From: Welwitschia mirabilis
Taxonomy: Eukaryota; Gnetophyta; Gnetopsida; Welwitschiales
Length of the DNA stretch: 64,000 bases
Reading direction: 5' to 3'
Assembly: GCA_051453625.1 (NCBI GenBank)
Contig: JBOZIK010000001.1
Span: forward strand, 267,904,882-267,968,881
Shown: positions 11,359 to 22,370 of the stretch, in pieces
Layout: every line of letters begins with the position of its first letter
How positions within the stretch are numbered: the first letter of the stretch is position 1
Position numbers and translations under genes: made by a program
The notes under the pieces: model-generated
Seen by the model: the letters and a program-made list of their open reading frames with translations, nothing else
The model's database searches: none
Told to the model about the DNA's origin: nothing

Positions 11359-12994
11359 TAATAAGATCGAGAACGCTGGGGGGGAGGGGATGAATAGGTT
11401 CTTTAAAAAATCTAATATAAAATTGTAAATGAATCTAATCTAAAATACAAAGTTGCATACAAAAATGAACTAATCTTGAATTTACATAGTAAGTGAAACT
11501 AATGAAAGTATAGAACCAAAAACTAAAAGTACAAAAATAATACTTCGATATAAGCCAGATTTATAGTGGTTTGGGAAATCCTCTACTCCACTCTTGATGA
11601 TCAGATTATCCCTAAGCTAGATGTTGGATCTTCATTACTCCACCAGGTATTCCAGGTTCAACTGTAACCTTTACAAATGGACTTTTTCAGCTAAGTTTCA
11701 ATTTCTAGAATAGACTTTTTAAGGCTTAGTCTTAACCTCTAAAACGGAATTTTCAAGGCTTAGTATTAACCTTTAGACTTAATCTCAACATTTAGAATGG
11801 ACTTTTCAAGGCTTAGTCTTAATCTTTAGAACATAGGGTAGTAATATAAACATGCCTCAAAAGCACAGATATCATTCATTCTAGAATTAGTACATTTGAT
11901 GGAGCTCTCCTCCTATAGTAGTAAAATAATTGAAGGTATAGATCTGACATTGAATGTAAAAAATATGTTAGTAGCAGATCCCCTTCAGTCAGACATAATG
12001 ATGCTAAGATACAAAAGTGATAATCATACAAATCCAATACTTGATCTTTCAGATCTAATAGATTCGACCAAATAAGAATGGTTTCAAAAAGATTATTTTA
12101 TCATCTATGGCTTAGTTATTTATATTAGAAGGCTTTTAGAGTTTATTATATTTGAAATGCACCTTAAATGACTATAAACGACTAGAAAACAACTACCTAA
12201 TGGCTACATAATAGATACATAATGTTTAGAAAAATTTCATTTAATCTAGTCGACCCCAAGTGGTGTCATGAGTTACACAGGTTACCCAAGTAAGAAATTT
12301 GACTACCCTAATTTCTTATGGTTTTTTTTCTGGTTGACCCCATCTAGGTCTAGTTGACTTCAGTCCGGTCACTTGCTATTAATCCGGTTGCCCACTTTTC
12401 TAATAAAATTTCTTTCCAGTTTCTTACATTAAGTTTAGTCGATGTCGTCACAGGTTTGGTTGATCCCATGACGATTGGTTCAACCATATCAACTACATAG
12501 TACTTAGGTTCAGTGGATCCCATTATAGCTCTAGTCAACCCCTAACGATTGGCTCAACCATATCAACTGCATAGTGCTTAGGTCAAGTGGATCCCATCGT
12601 AACTCCAGTCAACCCCTTGTCATTCAGTCTGGGAGTACTACTTCTTATGTCCTCAAATCAGATCGACTCATATAGGTTTATTTGACCCCTTTTCATTCAG
12701 TTTAAGGACACTAATTCTTGAGGTTACAGGTCTAGTCAACTCCATCAAAATCTGGTTGACCCCTCTGGATGCAGTTCATTTTTCTATTTTCTTTAGGTGT
12801 GGTCAACTCCTTGAAGATCTGGTTGATTCCATCTTTAGGGTAAATGAACTAACATGTTTCTAATACTCAAAAATTAATCATTTTAGTTCCATATTTTGAA
12901 CTACAAGTAAATTAACATCTTCTGCATAAAATACATAAAATTTGCTATACAAAAAATATTAGTTTGATATTAATTAATAAAACATAATCCAACA
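11359..12994 (-). repeat. 3' LTR of the copia derivative
   Basis: 1636 bases. In minus orientation it starts TGTTGGATTATG right after the polypurine tract and ends in GATCTTATTA. It is the best-defined member of the LTR family shared with 1063-2646 and 15175-15946. It includes the GTCAACC-rich block at 12250-12840. Confidence 0.85.
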
Positions 12995-13006
12995 ATCTCC
13001 CCCTTG
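12995..13006 (-). other. Copia polypurine tract
   Basis: Minus-strand CAAGGGGGAGAT directly precedes the LTR start TGTTGG. The surrounding words (TCAATGTCAAGGGGGAGAT) are common at this place in plant copia elements. Confidence 0.85.
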
Positions 13007-13586
13007 ACATTGATGGAAAACACTACTTAGTTTTAACAAAAATAGAACTCATAAAAAAACTTTCCCTTATAAAATGCTTATTTGCAAAATAATATTCCAA
13101 TTTCAAAATAAGTAAAAGTATTTTAAACAATCAAATTTTATGCTTTAAATAAAACCAATTTAATATGCACATTGGAGAGTTTAAAGAGCACAACTTTATG
13201 GTAGACATAATGTGATCATAAACACGTGTTTAGCATTGAATCAAATGTTACAAATTGAAATGTATTTCCAATGTTAGAAGATTTTAACTATTCAAGATAG
13301 GCACTTAAGATATCAAAAGAAAAACATATTTAGTATTTATGATTTTAAAAGGCACAAATAGATTTAGGATGCCATATGAAACAAGATTTTGTGCTAAAGT
13401 AGAAAAGTGCATTTCATTAGATAGATATAAGTAAATATTACAAAGTAAAAAGTGCAAGCATTACAAGCTATAAGTGCTCATCAAGAGCATATAACTAAAA
13501 TCATAAAAAAGCTTAATAATACGACTAATTCTTCCCCTTTTGACATCCATGGCAAAGGAAATAACACAAAACATAATCTAAAAAAT

Positions 13587-14631
13587 TTAATCAGACTCCT
13601 CCTCCTCCTCTTCTTCTTCTTCTTTAGAGTCTTCATCTGACTCTTCTTCATCACCTCCTATGTGAGCTAAACTAGTGGCCTCTACTGAGGTATCAGTAAT
13701 ATCATATCTAGCTACAATGAGGGCTTCTTCATGTGTTTGATATGGAAGTTAATTCATCTCATATATGAGAGGGTCTTATTAGGAGAGGTTTTCTTTAGAG
13801 AAGGAGATTTTGAATATTTCTTAGAGGGGAAAAAAATATACATGCAAGAGAAGGTTACACACTCAATGGGTGTCATAGGCTAGAGGGTCTCCAATTTTGG
13901 ATAAAAAGTAATACAAAAATGATGACAAATGCTTGTAATAAGCACAAAGTAGGGTAAAGCCCTAGTTCTATGACACTCTAGCTGTGAAATCATATTCTTC
14001 AGTATTATGATAGGAGCATCAATAGAATGCTTAGTCCCTATCAAATATATCAAATAGGCTCGATAGCAAGAGGTCTCATCATGATGGCTACAAAGGGTAA
14101 GACGTTATAGGTAAAAATCAAATGAAGAAAGCAGTATTTTGGAGTCAATAAGGAAGTAGACAAAGTATGCTTCCAAGTATGCATCTTATCACAGATCTCT
14201 CTGGTAACCGTAAGTCTATCTTCCAGGGTATCCTAAAGGAGCCAAAACTCTTCATAGTCTTCCATTGGAATATCAGTTAGCTACAAAATAAGATTAGCTA
14301 TTACTTTCATCTGCTTCCACAAAATGAGAGTTTTAAGGGTTCTAGTTTCATGATCAAAATAAGCATTACAATAAAACATTTTAGTAAGAAAAGGATAGGT
14401 AGAACTAGAGACATCCAAAAAGTGATCAAGATCCTAATCTCTCAAGAGTTGGATAACTTTCTTGAGCTCCCTAAGTTCTGAAATAGCTACAGATCTCTTC
14501 TAGTATACTACCTTCTTCTCAAACTTCTTATAAAACTTATTAATATCTTCCTCTGATGTTCCTTAGTAGAAGACAGCTAGATCCCTAGAGGGAGCCTTTT
14601 TTACTCTTCTTTTGGATGAGCTTTTAACCAT
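13587..14631 (-). pseudogene. Extra 3' ORF of a copia element (plant transposon-protein-like), degenerate
   Basis: Reads leftward from the ATG at 14631 (MVKSSSKRRVKKAPSRDLAV, a basic start) to a TAA at 13587. A middle part near 14370-14250 (FYCNAYFDHETRTLKTLI, then LTDIPMEDYEEF) resembles the domain of unknown function found in the additional ORF downstream of pol in plant retroelements. The end is strongly acidic (GGDEEESDEDSKEEEE...ESD). About ten stops and some frameshifts break it. The acidic tail comes from the CTC/CTT repeat at 13597-13625. The role of such ORFs is unknown; an envelope-like role has been suggested for some. Confidence 0.65.
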
Positions 14632-15174
14632 TTCAAGGCTTTTGCAAGTAAAAAGGACTGTGAAAAATACTAGATTTGGAAGAAAAGCTTTGGATATTAA
14701 AGGAAAAATACTAGATCTCAGATTTAAAAAAGGCTAGAACACAATGAAATCGATTTAGGGTCCTCTTTCTTTTATAGGCTAGGCGAAATAGGACAAAATG
14801 AAGAAAGAAATTGGGTCCACCAATAATACTTTTTCATTATAATCCATCAAGTCTGGTCTATCACTTGAGGTTCCAGTTGATTCATCGAGACACAGATCTA
14901 TAGTACTAGAAGAAGTTTAGGAAACTAGGATTTCAGGTCAGTTAACTAACTACATCCGGTCAACCGAATAATAGATCTGATCAATTGCCCTATAATCAGC
15001 TAAGGAATGATGATTAAACCCTCAGATGATTTTCTTGATTAACAATTAAATTACAAACATAGGGTGTTACATCATAATTCACTAGAAAAAGTTCAATTTC
15101 ATCAAAATTTATCTTAACATCATAGTTTGCATGAAGTAATTGATCAATTAATTTATTATCTATTCTATAAACAT
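14632..15174. other. Interior of copia derivative, unassigned
   Basis: Contains a short GTCAACC-type cluster (14850-15000) like that of the LTRs. A minus-strand open frame of 72 codons (15014-15232) crosses the LTR end and has no recognisable domain. The primer-binding site expected left of 15175 is absent. Confidence 0.5.
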
Positions 15175-15946
15175 TGATAGGATCGAGAACCCTTGGGGGA
15201 AGGTGAATAGATTCTTTTAAAAACTTATGCACAAATCTAAAATAAGTCTATCTGAATCACAGCTTGCATATAAAAATAACTAAATCAAGAATGTACATAT
15301 GATAATGAAAAAACTAAAAGTAAAGAATCTAAGAATAAAAATGCACAAGCTACAAAATTAGATGCATGCCAGATTTATAGTGGTTCGGGAACTCCCCTAC
15401 TCCACTCTCGATAATTAGCTTCTTCCAAGCTTGATCTCAGATCTCTGTTATTCCACAGCTTTTTCTAGGTTTACCTATAACCCTTACAAGCAGATTTTCA
15501 CAGGCTAATTCTTAACTTTAACAATATACTTTTATAGGCTAGGTCTTAACCTTTACAATAGAATTTTGTAGGCTAAGTATCAACCTCTGAAAGCAATGGA
15601 TGTGATGTAGTGATTTCTTAATCACTCAGATATTACACGTTCTATAGCAGTACAATGAATGGAGCTCTACTCCAATAAATCACAATGATGAAGCTCTTAC
15701 ATTTGATTTTGAATGAAGCTCTTGTGCCAATGATTGATCTTCTAAATCATATGTGAAGAAATACAATGATACACTAATGAAAGTACAGCCTAATCTTTCA
15801 GATCAACAATGATTATGTTGAATAAGAATAGTGCCAAAAGATCTCTAGATTAACAATAGCATAGCTATTTATAATGGAGGACTAATAGGATTTATTACAA
15901 ATGAGTTGCGCCTCCAATGGCTATAAATGGCTAAAAAATGGCCAGG
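15175..15946 (-). repeat. 5' LTR of the copia derivative, shortened
   Basis: Aligns with 11359-12200 and 1063-1930, including GGATCGAGAACCC and ATTTATAGTGGTT, but the GTCAACC-rich half of the LTR (about 0.85 kb) is missing. The right end near 15946 (GTCAACA, i.e. minus-strand TGTTGAC) is tentative. Confidence 0.75.
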
Positions 15947-16920
15947 TCAACAATATATTCTACAAATATCTCTATCATAGCAAGAACTTCTACTACCCCC
16001 ATTAATCTAAATGTCAATGTTACTCTTAAAGAACTAATTACAAATAAAAAGTGTGAAACCCAAAATCCTTTTGACTTACCTTCTGGTGATGATGTCAAGT
16101 TAAAAAATTTAAATTCATAACCTATTTTTAATGGAGAAAATGATTAATATCATCTTCAACATATATCCAACATCAAACTATTACTACCTGCTTTAGAAAA
16201 TGGTAAAAAAATAAATTAGTGATCATACTTACATGGTTATCATTTTTGTCACATTCAAAGGAAAAGCCAAATTATGGATAAGAACTATTCCACATAAAAT
16301 GTTAAAAATATGGAACCAAGTTCAAAAAGCCTTTATAAAAATATTTATAAGTGAAAAAACAATAAAAAAAAGAAGAGGTAACAAATTTCCAACAACAACC
16401 TAATAAATATTATGCCACTACTTATAGATGATTCTTCATTACAATTCATTCTAATTCCATTGATGTTTTTAATCAAGTATAATTAATAGAATATTTCTAT
16501 AGTGGAATAAACAACAAAATTAAACAACTTATATATTTTTCATGTAGTGGAAATTTAATGAATATCACATTAAAAAATGCATGGAGGTTGTTGGAAGAAT
16601 TAGTGACAGTAAGTCAAACATCACCTAAACCAACATCTTAATAAAATTGTACTATAGGATAAATCATAAAAGATCTTAAAGAAGTTAAAAAAGAAAAGGA
16701 GGAAGTAAAAATTAAAAAAGAACCAATAAATGTAATTAAGGATTTTATAATAACATTAGAAAAATACACTCAAATGATTTTAGATGTAAAAGTAACAACT
16801 AAGAAGAATGTTGTTCTAACTTGTGATTTGTGTAAAGATAACTATCATTAACTAAAGAGTGTCCCTTATTTCCAACTTATAAATAAAAAAAATTGATGAA
16901 TAAGTGTGTTATTTTAATCA
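15947..16920 (+). pseudogene. G1 gypsy gag (degenerate)
   Basis: Ty3/gypsy Gag remnant. The opening (VNVTLKELITNKK, then NPFDLPSGDDVKLKNLNS) matches the gag of G2 at 44460-44570 residue for residue at most positions. The capsid part from 16300 on (QVQKAFIKIFIS) and the KYTQMILDVK segment at 16770 follow. A zinc knuckle at 16815-16860 (CDLCKDNYH) has a stop after His and a frameshift before its last Cys. N-terminal residues are lost at the copia insertion junction. Pol does not follow: from about 16930 the sequence jumps toward ORF3. Confidence 0.8.
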
Positions 16921-17039
16921 AAAGTATTTAAACTTTAGAAATCAAAACTATACTTTCTTACTAATTAAAAAATGCATCATGCTTATGGCACAGTAATAAA
17001 TATACTAGCTAATGTTATTGATGAATAAGAAGGGAGTCT

Positions 17040-17719
17040 TAGTGACACATTTATCACCTGCCTATCAGATTATACACATAGAGTTGATTCATAACATTAG
17101 TCCATCCTTCCATAATAGTTATTTCATGATAGCACATTTGCAGATGCTGGTAGTATTCAGATAAGGGGAGGAGATGGACCTTCTGACATTTATCTAGAGA
17201 AGATTTAAGACAATGATTAAGGCTTGTTAGTTATAAACTCTAGGATATTCTTGCCTCCTCTCAGCTATATTTAGATACTTTAATATACCTGAGCCTATGA
17301 GTGAGCAAAGACTTATACATCTTTAGACATCAAATGATTACCTACAAGACATGGGCATCGAGGTAGAGAGGCCTTAAATACAGAGACATGCAGTTAGTAT
17401 GACACTTAAGTAGATATAGGCTCTCCTTATTGACATATCATAGGGTCTTAAAGAGGCTATGGACCGAGGCTTCACTGAGCTACATCAGAGGATATTCACT
17501 ATTGAGAGAAATGTTTAGCACACAGAGGAGCAGTTGATAGATGTACATAATTACAAATTACATATGAAGCATGGTGTAATAGTTGACATAACAAAGGCAG
17601 TTAGAGGACAAGGAGATGAGACTACACTATCCATCATGATAGTACTTGACAATTGTTTCCCTACAGATCTTGAGCACCTTCTATCTTTTCTACTTGCACC
17701 TGAGCCTACTGCACATTAG
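17040..17719 (+). pseudogene. G1 ORF3, C-terminal part (conserved post-pol ORF)
   Basis: An additional ORF downstream of pol, here left without pol. Readable parts include YLQDMGIEVERP, GLKEAMDRGFTELHQR, IFTIERNV followed by TAG, then HTEEQLIDVHNY, DITKAVRGQGDE and a Pro/Leu-rich end (LAPEPTAH) at the stop 17717-17719. The last 61 codons (17534-17719) are open. The same protein is encoded on the minus strand at 52252-53435 (G3), and its end at 50508-50640 (G0). The predicted heptad-like stretch before the TAG suggests a coiled coil. Function unknown; position equals the env-like ORF of Athila elements. Confidence 0.7.
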
Positions 17720-17953
17720 GAGTTTATTTTGACACGATGAGCAGAGTGATTTATTATATTGTATTATGTATCTTCCTTCTATGGATTATACTTAAAAACT
17801 CATTATATTATATAAACATCATTTTTTGAGTATCATTATTGTATCCACTTTTATGATTGAGATATTATGCACATTATTTATATATTATTTGGACATTTGA
17901 TGATGATACATTTTGATGTGACACATGATTATTTTTCATGATATCTTATAAAG
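17720..17953. other. G1 3' untranslated region
   Basis: AT-rich stretch between the ORF3 stop and the LTR. A clear polypurine tract is not visible at the LTR start, so the boundary at 17954 is approximate. Confidence 0.5.
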
Positions 17954-19050
17954 TGCATTGTCCACCTTATCATCTAGATGATAGTATAAACAATAGAAGA
18001 ATTTATGCTGAGTAGAATGCTTACTGGACCAAACTAGTAGTAGATTTGGATCTCGTATGATGTGACATCATCTCCTGTGATGTTTAGACGACTAGCAAGA
18101 TACCACTGAAAAATAACTATTCACCAAACTTCACCAAGCTTTCACCATATGTTATGCACATTCTTACAAGGTCGTTAGGGTTTTACCTCATTTTTTAGCG
18201 TCTATTGTTTTTAGAGTTTTGCTTATAATAAATACCTCCTTCATTCTGAACTCCAACTTTATTTTATTTGGCACCAGAAATTCTCATGACAAGAGATTAA
18301 AAGGTAGGAGATCCATCCTTGTAGTTGCAAAGAGACGTCTTCCTTAGTATTAGACTATGTATCCTTCATTGAGATGTTACTACACTGTAACTTAAATGTT
18401 CGTTCGAATATAATCAAAACACTACTTTTCTTTTCATATCTTTTGTTATGTGCATCTTCCTTATAGTTTATGTTTCTTATGATTTCATGACATCTTTATC
18501 TGTGATATATATCATGAGGGCAACCTTTGCTAAGATTGATTATGGTTGTCTAAGTGTATTTCATTTCAGTTCATACATTAACTTCCATTATTTTCATACT
18601 CTATATTATGCACCTAATAGTTTAGGTTGATCTTAATCTGGTGATGGATTTCCTTGATTGATCTAGATTAGTTTAGGTTGATCTTAATCTGGTGATGGAT
18701 TTCCTTGATTGATCTAGATTATATTGATTGACCTAGATTATATGAGGTAGATCTCCAGAACAAGTTAATTTGGTAATCGAATAAATGTTGCATTTAGATT
18801 AGTTTTGCATTTCATTTGCATACGTGTATTTAGTTGCATTGTTTACTTTGCACCGTTATTTTGTTCTATCTAGAAAGTGCATAAATATTTCATGTGAAAT
18901 CAAATCTCTTTCTTCTTGCCTTTACCTTTAATGAATTATGACATTTGAACTACTCCCATCTATATTAGCGTGTTGTGTTTTGCAATATATATTTTTGATT
19001 GATAGGATTTATTAAGAACATGAAAGATTACATAAATATGCATCGCAACA
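17954..19050 (+). repeat. G1 gypsy 3' LTR
   Basis: About 1.1 kb, homologous to 3630-4120 plus 10417-10939. It begins near TGCATTGTCC and ends CATCGCAACA. It is followed directly by a piece of the minisatellite seen at 3040-3629, the expected host sequence. Divergence from the 5' copy is evident by eye at roughly one base in five, so the insertion is old. Confidence 0.85.
18618..18719 (+). repeat. Perfect 51-bp tandem duplication
   Basis: Two identical 51-base units beginning TAGTTTAGGTTGATC and ending TTGATCTAGAT (18618-18668, 18669-18719). The 5' LTR has a single copy near 10575-10630. Perfect identity in an otherwise diverged LTR marks a recent local event. Confidence 0.95.
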
Positions 19051-19150
19051 TCCATAAAAACTTCATATTAGTAGTCTAGTATCTTATACACTTCAAGAGT
19101 AACGATTTCAGTCATGTGATGCCTTATAGCCTTCAAGCATTATGGCATCA
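19051..19150. repeat. Minisatellite remnant right of G1
   Basis: Contains ATATTAGTAGTCTAGTATCTTATACACTTC and GTGATGCCTTATAGCCTTC, the two phrases of the array at 3040-3629. It is the right flank of the G1 target site. Confidence 0.7.
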
Positions 19151-20649
19151 TTTATCAGTTCACTTGTACTTTAGTTTGTCACACCAATGTTATTCTCACA
19201 TCAATATTGATGTCACTTTTATATCACATCAATGTCACTATTACATCATTATGATACCATTACCACATAAACTAATACTTAAGATTCCATTTCTTCCTTA
19301 TAAATAAGAGGAGAGTGGTCCATTTCCCTTCATTTTTCTACTTCCTTTTCTTCCCATAGAAATTCTTGAACTCTAGATTGTTTGTTCTGATATTAATTAT
19401 GATGTTCCTGCTCTTATTTATTAAAAATAAGGCCAAAATGATAGAATTGCAAAATGGAAATCTCTTTAGAAGATTAAAGTAAAAAAAGAAAAAAAGAAAT
19501 AAAAGTAATCGCCTTTTTATTAGTGAAAGGCATGATGGACAGTAAAGAAAGCAAAACTTATCTTTATTAACTTCCATTTTGACTCTTTACAATTTTCACT
19601 TTAACAAAATGTAGGGCCTTCATATGATTGCCTAATTTTTGGGACTTCTAGAGGGTTAGAGAAATTATTAAGATCCTTAGCATAGCTATGCAAACTCCCA
19701 TTCATGATCTACATTTTTTTAAGGACCCCATTTAACATTGATGAAATGATGCAAACAATTAAAATGACTCTTCTATAAGGGTTATACACCTTAGGCTATT
19801 ATTTATTTATTTATTTCCTCTTAACTAATCAAAGACTATTCATGTGACAAATTGACCAATTTCATAAAAACGAAATAGTTTTCATGACATTTCACTTAAA
19901 TAGTTTTTGGGATTATGACAACTAGGTAATATTATAGATAATATCATAAGTTATCTCTCTATAGTGAAAGTTGTCTATATGTTATTAAACATACTAATAT
20001 ACATTGTAAGATGCATCATAGGTTTCATCAATATAAATTTTGAAGAAATCCATTTTTTAACATTACTAATAAATATTACATATGATCGTTTAATGTGGTA
20101 GGTTTATTTACATGGATTACTTTTCATGGCATCATAAAAACAATATAAATGCTTTATTTCATTCATTAATGCTTTATCTCATTCATTAAAACTCGTTTAT
20201 TGATTACATGGAGTTTTTTTTTTTCTAAAAGTAAAAATACTAATTCAAGGAATTTCAAGTATTCAAAATTAAAACTAAAAGTGAATCTTTTTTAATACCA
20301 AGAATCTTGAGACATAAGGAAGAGTTTTGAGATAATATTATACAATAGACTATTAAATGAAATCTTTCTATCATGGATAAGAAATCAATTATCATTTTAA
20401 GGAGAGTGCTTTTTCAAGAGATTAATGGGACTAGTTACTACAATATAATAATGAAACGTTTTATTCCCAATAACATGAATAACATGATATGGTAGTTATG
20501 AATAACTTAAGTTTTGATTTAATCATGAAGTGGAAGTTAAAGCACTAAATATTGATTACATTCTACATTATAAAAAAAGTATATTACTAACCTATTTTGG
20601 AAATAACACTTAATGAATGTTTCTTAAGATTGACCATAATTAGTATATG
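19151..20649. other. No gene recognised
   Basis: 19160-19260 has repeated ATCAATGTCAC/CACATCAATATTGATGTCAC words. A TATAAATA at 19299 followed by a GGAGAGTGG start region looks like an LTR promoter remnant. Open frames at 19116-19307 and 19338-19577 have no domains. The rest is AT-rich without structure that I can name. Confidence 0.5.
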
Positions 20650-20880
20650 AGCTAAGGGGGTGATAGTTCAACTAGTGGAATGCTCATCCTCCATTTAGAA
20701 GCCCATGGATTCAAACTTTTAAATACTTTACTTAGCACACTATGAGGTCTTAAGTAAATTGAGATCATTTATTTGAAAAATCATTATGGCGCTCCTTTTG
20801 AGTTGAGGTGAGGCATGATCAGTAAAAATTTCAAGTGTAATAACAACCCCTCCTCAATAATTGGTATAAGAAAAATTTGC
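20650..20880 (+). mobile_element. Probable tRNA-derived SINE
   Basis: The head carries an RNA polymerase III box A (TAGTTCAACTAGTGG, 20664-20678) and box B (GGATTCAAACT, 20707-20717) about 30 bases apart, as in tRNA genes. No cloverleaf or CCA end is visible, so it is not a tRNA. The tail (AGGTCTTAAGTAAATTGAG to GGTATAAG) is not tRNA-like. The 3' boundary and target duplication were not identified. Confidence 0.55.
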
Positions 20881-20930
20881 AAAATTCATGAAGGTTAAGA
20901 AATAAGAAAAGCTTTTGTTTTAAGAAGTTA

Positions 20931-20993
20931 GCTCATGGGAATCATACTTCACTCACCAACACAGTTAACTCATGGTAATTATACTTCACTCAC
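20931..20993. repeat. 35-bp imperfect direct duplication
   Basis: AGCTCATGGGAATCATACTTCACTC followed after about 10 bases by AACTCATGGTAATTATACTTCACTC. Period 35 bases, two copies. Confidence 0.75.
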
Positions 20994-21479
20994 TACGTAT
21001 ATTTATTTGTTTAGTTAGATGAAACCCCATAAGTGGCCCTTCATATCTTCAAAGTTGGCTATTGAATGTATGTCTTACTTATGAGTCATACCCCAGATGT
21101 TGAAGCTCATGTTAATTGCATCTTGAATACATGAATAGAACCACAAGCTAAATCACACAGTATAGGACTCAAAACCACAATGTTAAAACTTACTAGTTAT
21201 AAATATAGGCTAAACCAAATTTGCCCTATGAAAGTTAGTTTACTAACCAATTCATGTAAATAAACCAATTCATGTAAATATATAATCTCTCTTATGCAAT
21301 GCAAAATTAATACTATAATATATACTTCATATACTTCTACTATTAAAGAAAACATTCAATTATCTTTACGGTAATCTATACTTCATGTGTTTTAAAGCAT
21401 AAGAAATTTAAGGGATGTTGAACTTATAATTCTTAGTGATGATAAACCTCTTGGAAATACACATTAGTGATTTAACTAC

Positions 21480-21680
21480 GCACATTGGTTGACAGTGTGC
21501 CCAATCAAGTATCTAAATATTGGAACCTACAACCTCTTAAATGGACAACTATTATCACACTATTTAAACTAATGCTTACTTCATTGACAGTGTACTAAAA
21601 TATTTAAATATTAGAAGTGACAACCTTTCAAATAAAGGATAATTGTCACACCAATTCAATTAATGCTTCATTGACACAGT
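21480..21680. repeat. About 90-bp tandem repeat, two copies
   Basis: Units start GACAGTGT(G/A)C, contain TAAATATT(G/A)GAA, ACAACCT and TATTATCACAC/AATTGTCACAC, and end AATGCTT(ACTTC)ATT. A third start (GACACAGTAAAA) follows. The region 21230-21275 also has an 18-base tandem doublet (AACCAATTCATGTAAATA). Confidence 0.65.
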
Positions 21681-22173
21681 AAAATAATATAAAATAAAGA
21701 TGCAAAAATTTAGCATGTTGAAAACGATGTTACGTGATCAAGAAGCATTCTAGAATGTTGCCAGAGAAGTAATGAAAGCAACGATAAAAGCGAAATATCC
21801 ATATGACCAGCTTGCAACCGCCTCTTTCTTTAATCTAATTCGCATTGTGACGTAGACCGATGCCACCACAATTTTTCAATAAACATGTGCAATTAATTTA
21901 GTCATCTCTGACAGGATATCAACGTGTGTTTCGTTTCCGTGAAGTGAATAAAGACAAGGCTTAACCCGCTAAGCCCGACGAAAAAAGCGGCCGTTGCTTT
22001 ACATGTCAAAAAGCATGTTTTTAGCTTGCTTTCTCGATATCCTTTTTCGAGTACGATGGTTAACGTGAATCTTAAATAGTGTAATTAAAAGACTGTAATG
22101 TTGTAGTTATCTTAAATAGTGTAATTAAGTCTTCTCGCATTAAAAGCGTCTAGAGTTACCTTTAGTACTTTAC

Positions 22174-22179
22174 CACGTG
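22174..22179. promoter_or_regulatory. G-box CACGTG
   Basis: Palindromic G-box about 1.1 kb upstream of the JAZ start codon, overlapping a TGACG word and abutting the 35-bp direct repeat. Confidence 0.55.
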
Positions 22180-22248
22180 ACGAATTTCAAGAAAATAACA
22201 AAAGCTTGACGCAGACGAATTTCAAGAAAATAACAAAAGCTTGAAGCA
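22179..22248. repeat. 35-bp near-perfect tandem duplication in the JAZ upstream region
   Basis: Units 22179-22213 and 22214-22248 begin GACGAATTTCAAGAAAATAA and continue CAAAAGCTTGA(C/A)GCA. They are nearly identical, so the duplication is recent or maintained. A second, looser doublet (TCTTAAATAGTGTAATTAA) lies at 22070-22130. Confidence 0.9.
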
Positions 22249-22364
22249 GTGTTTCTCTTTTCAATAATGACAACAGGCACCAGTGGCGTGGCACGAGGAA
22301 CATATGGCACAACGCATGCACATGGTGCTTCACTTTGAAGTCCTCGGTTTTTCTAATTTCGTAC

Positions 22365-22370
22365 CACGTG
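22365..22370. promoter_or_regulatory. G-box CACGTG
   Basis: Second palindromic G-box (context TACCACGTGGCG), about 0.9 kb upstream of the JAZ start codon. Confidence 0.55.

Larger units (their letters stand above)
11359..15946 (-). mobile_element. Copia derivative without gag and pol
   Basis: Two same-orientation LTRs (11359-12994 and 15175-15946) flank a 2.2-kb interior. The interior contains a polypurine tract and one degenerate 3' ORF, but no primer-binding site, gag, protease, integrase or RT. It sits inside the 5' leader/gag of G1: the G1 leader ends at 11358 and G1 gag resumes at about 15947. Large internal deletion after insertion, or mobilisation of a preformed defective copy, are equally possible. 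Confidence 0.7.

Noticed and set aside
13595-13630. Independent microsatellite (CTC/CTT)n
   Set aside because: It encodes the acidic Glu tail of the copia 3' ORF on the minus strand, so it is better explained as coding.
20657-20730. tRNA gene
   Set aside because: Box A and B words are present but no cloverleaf, anticodon stem or acceptor pairing can be drawn; interpreted as a SINE head.
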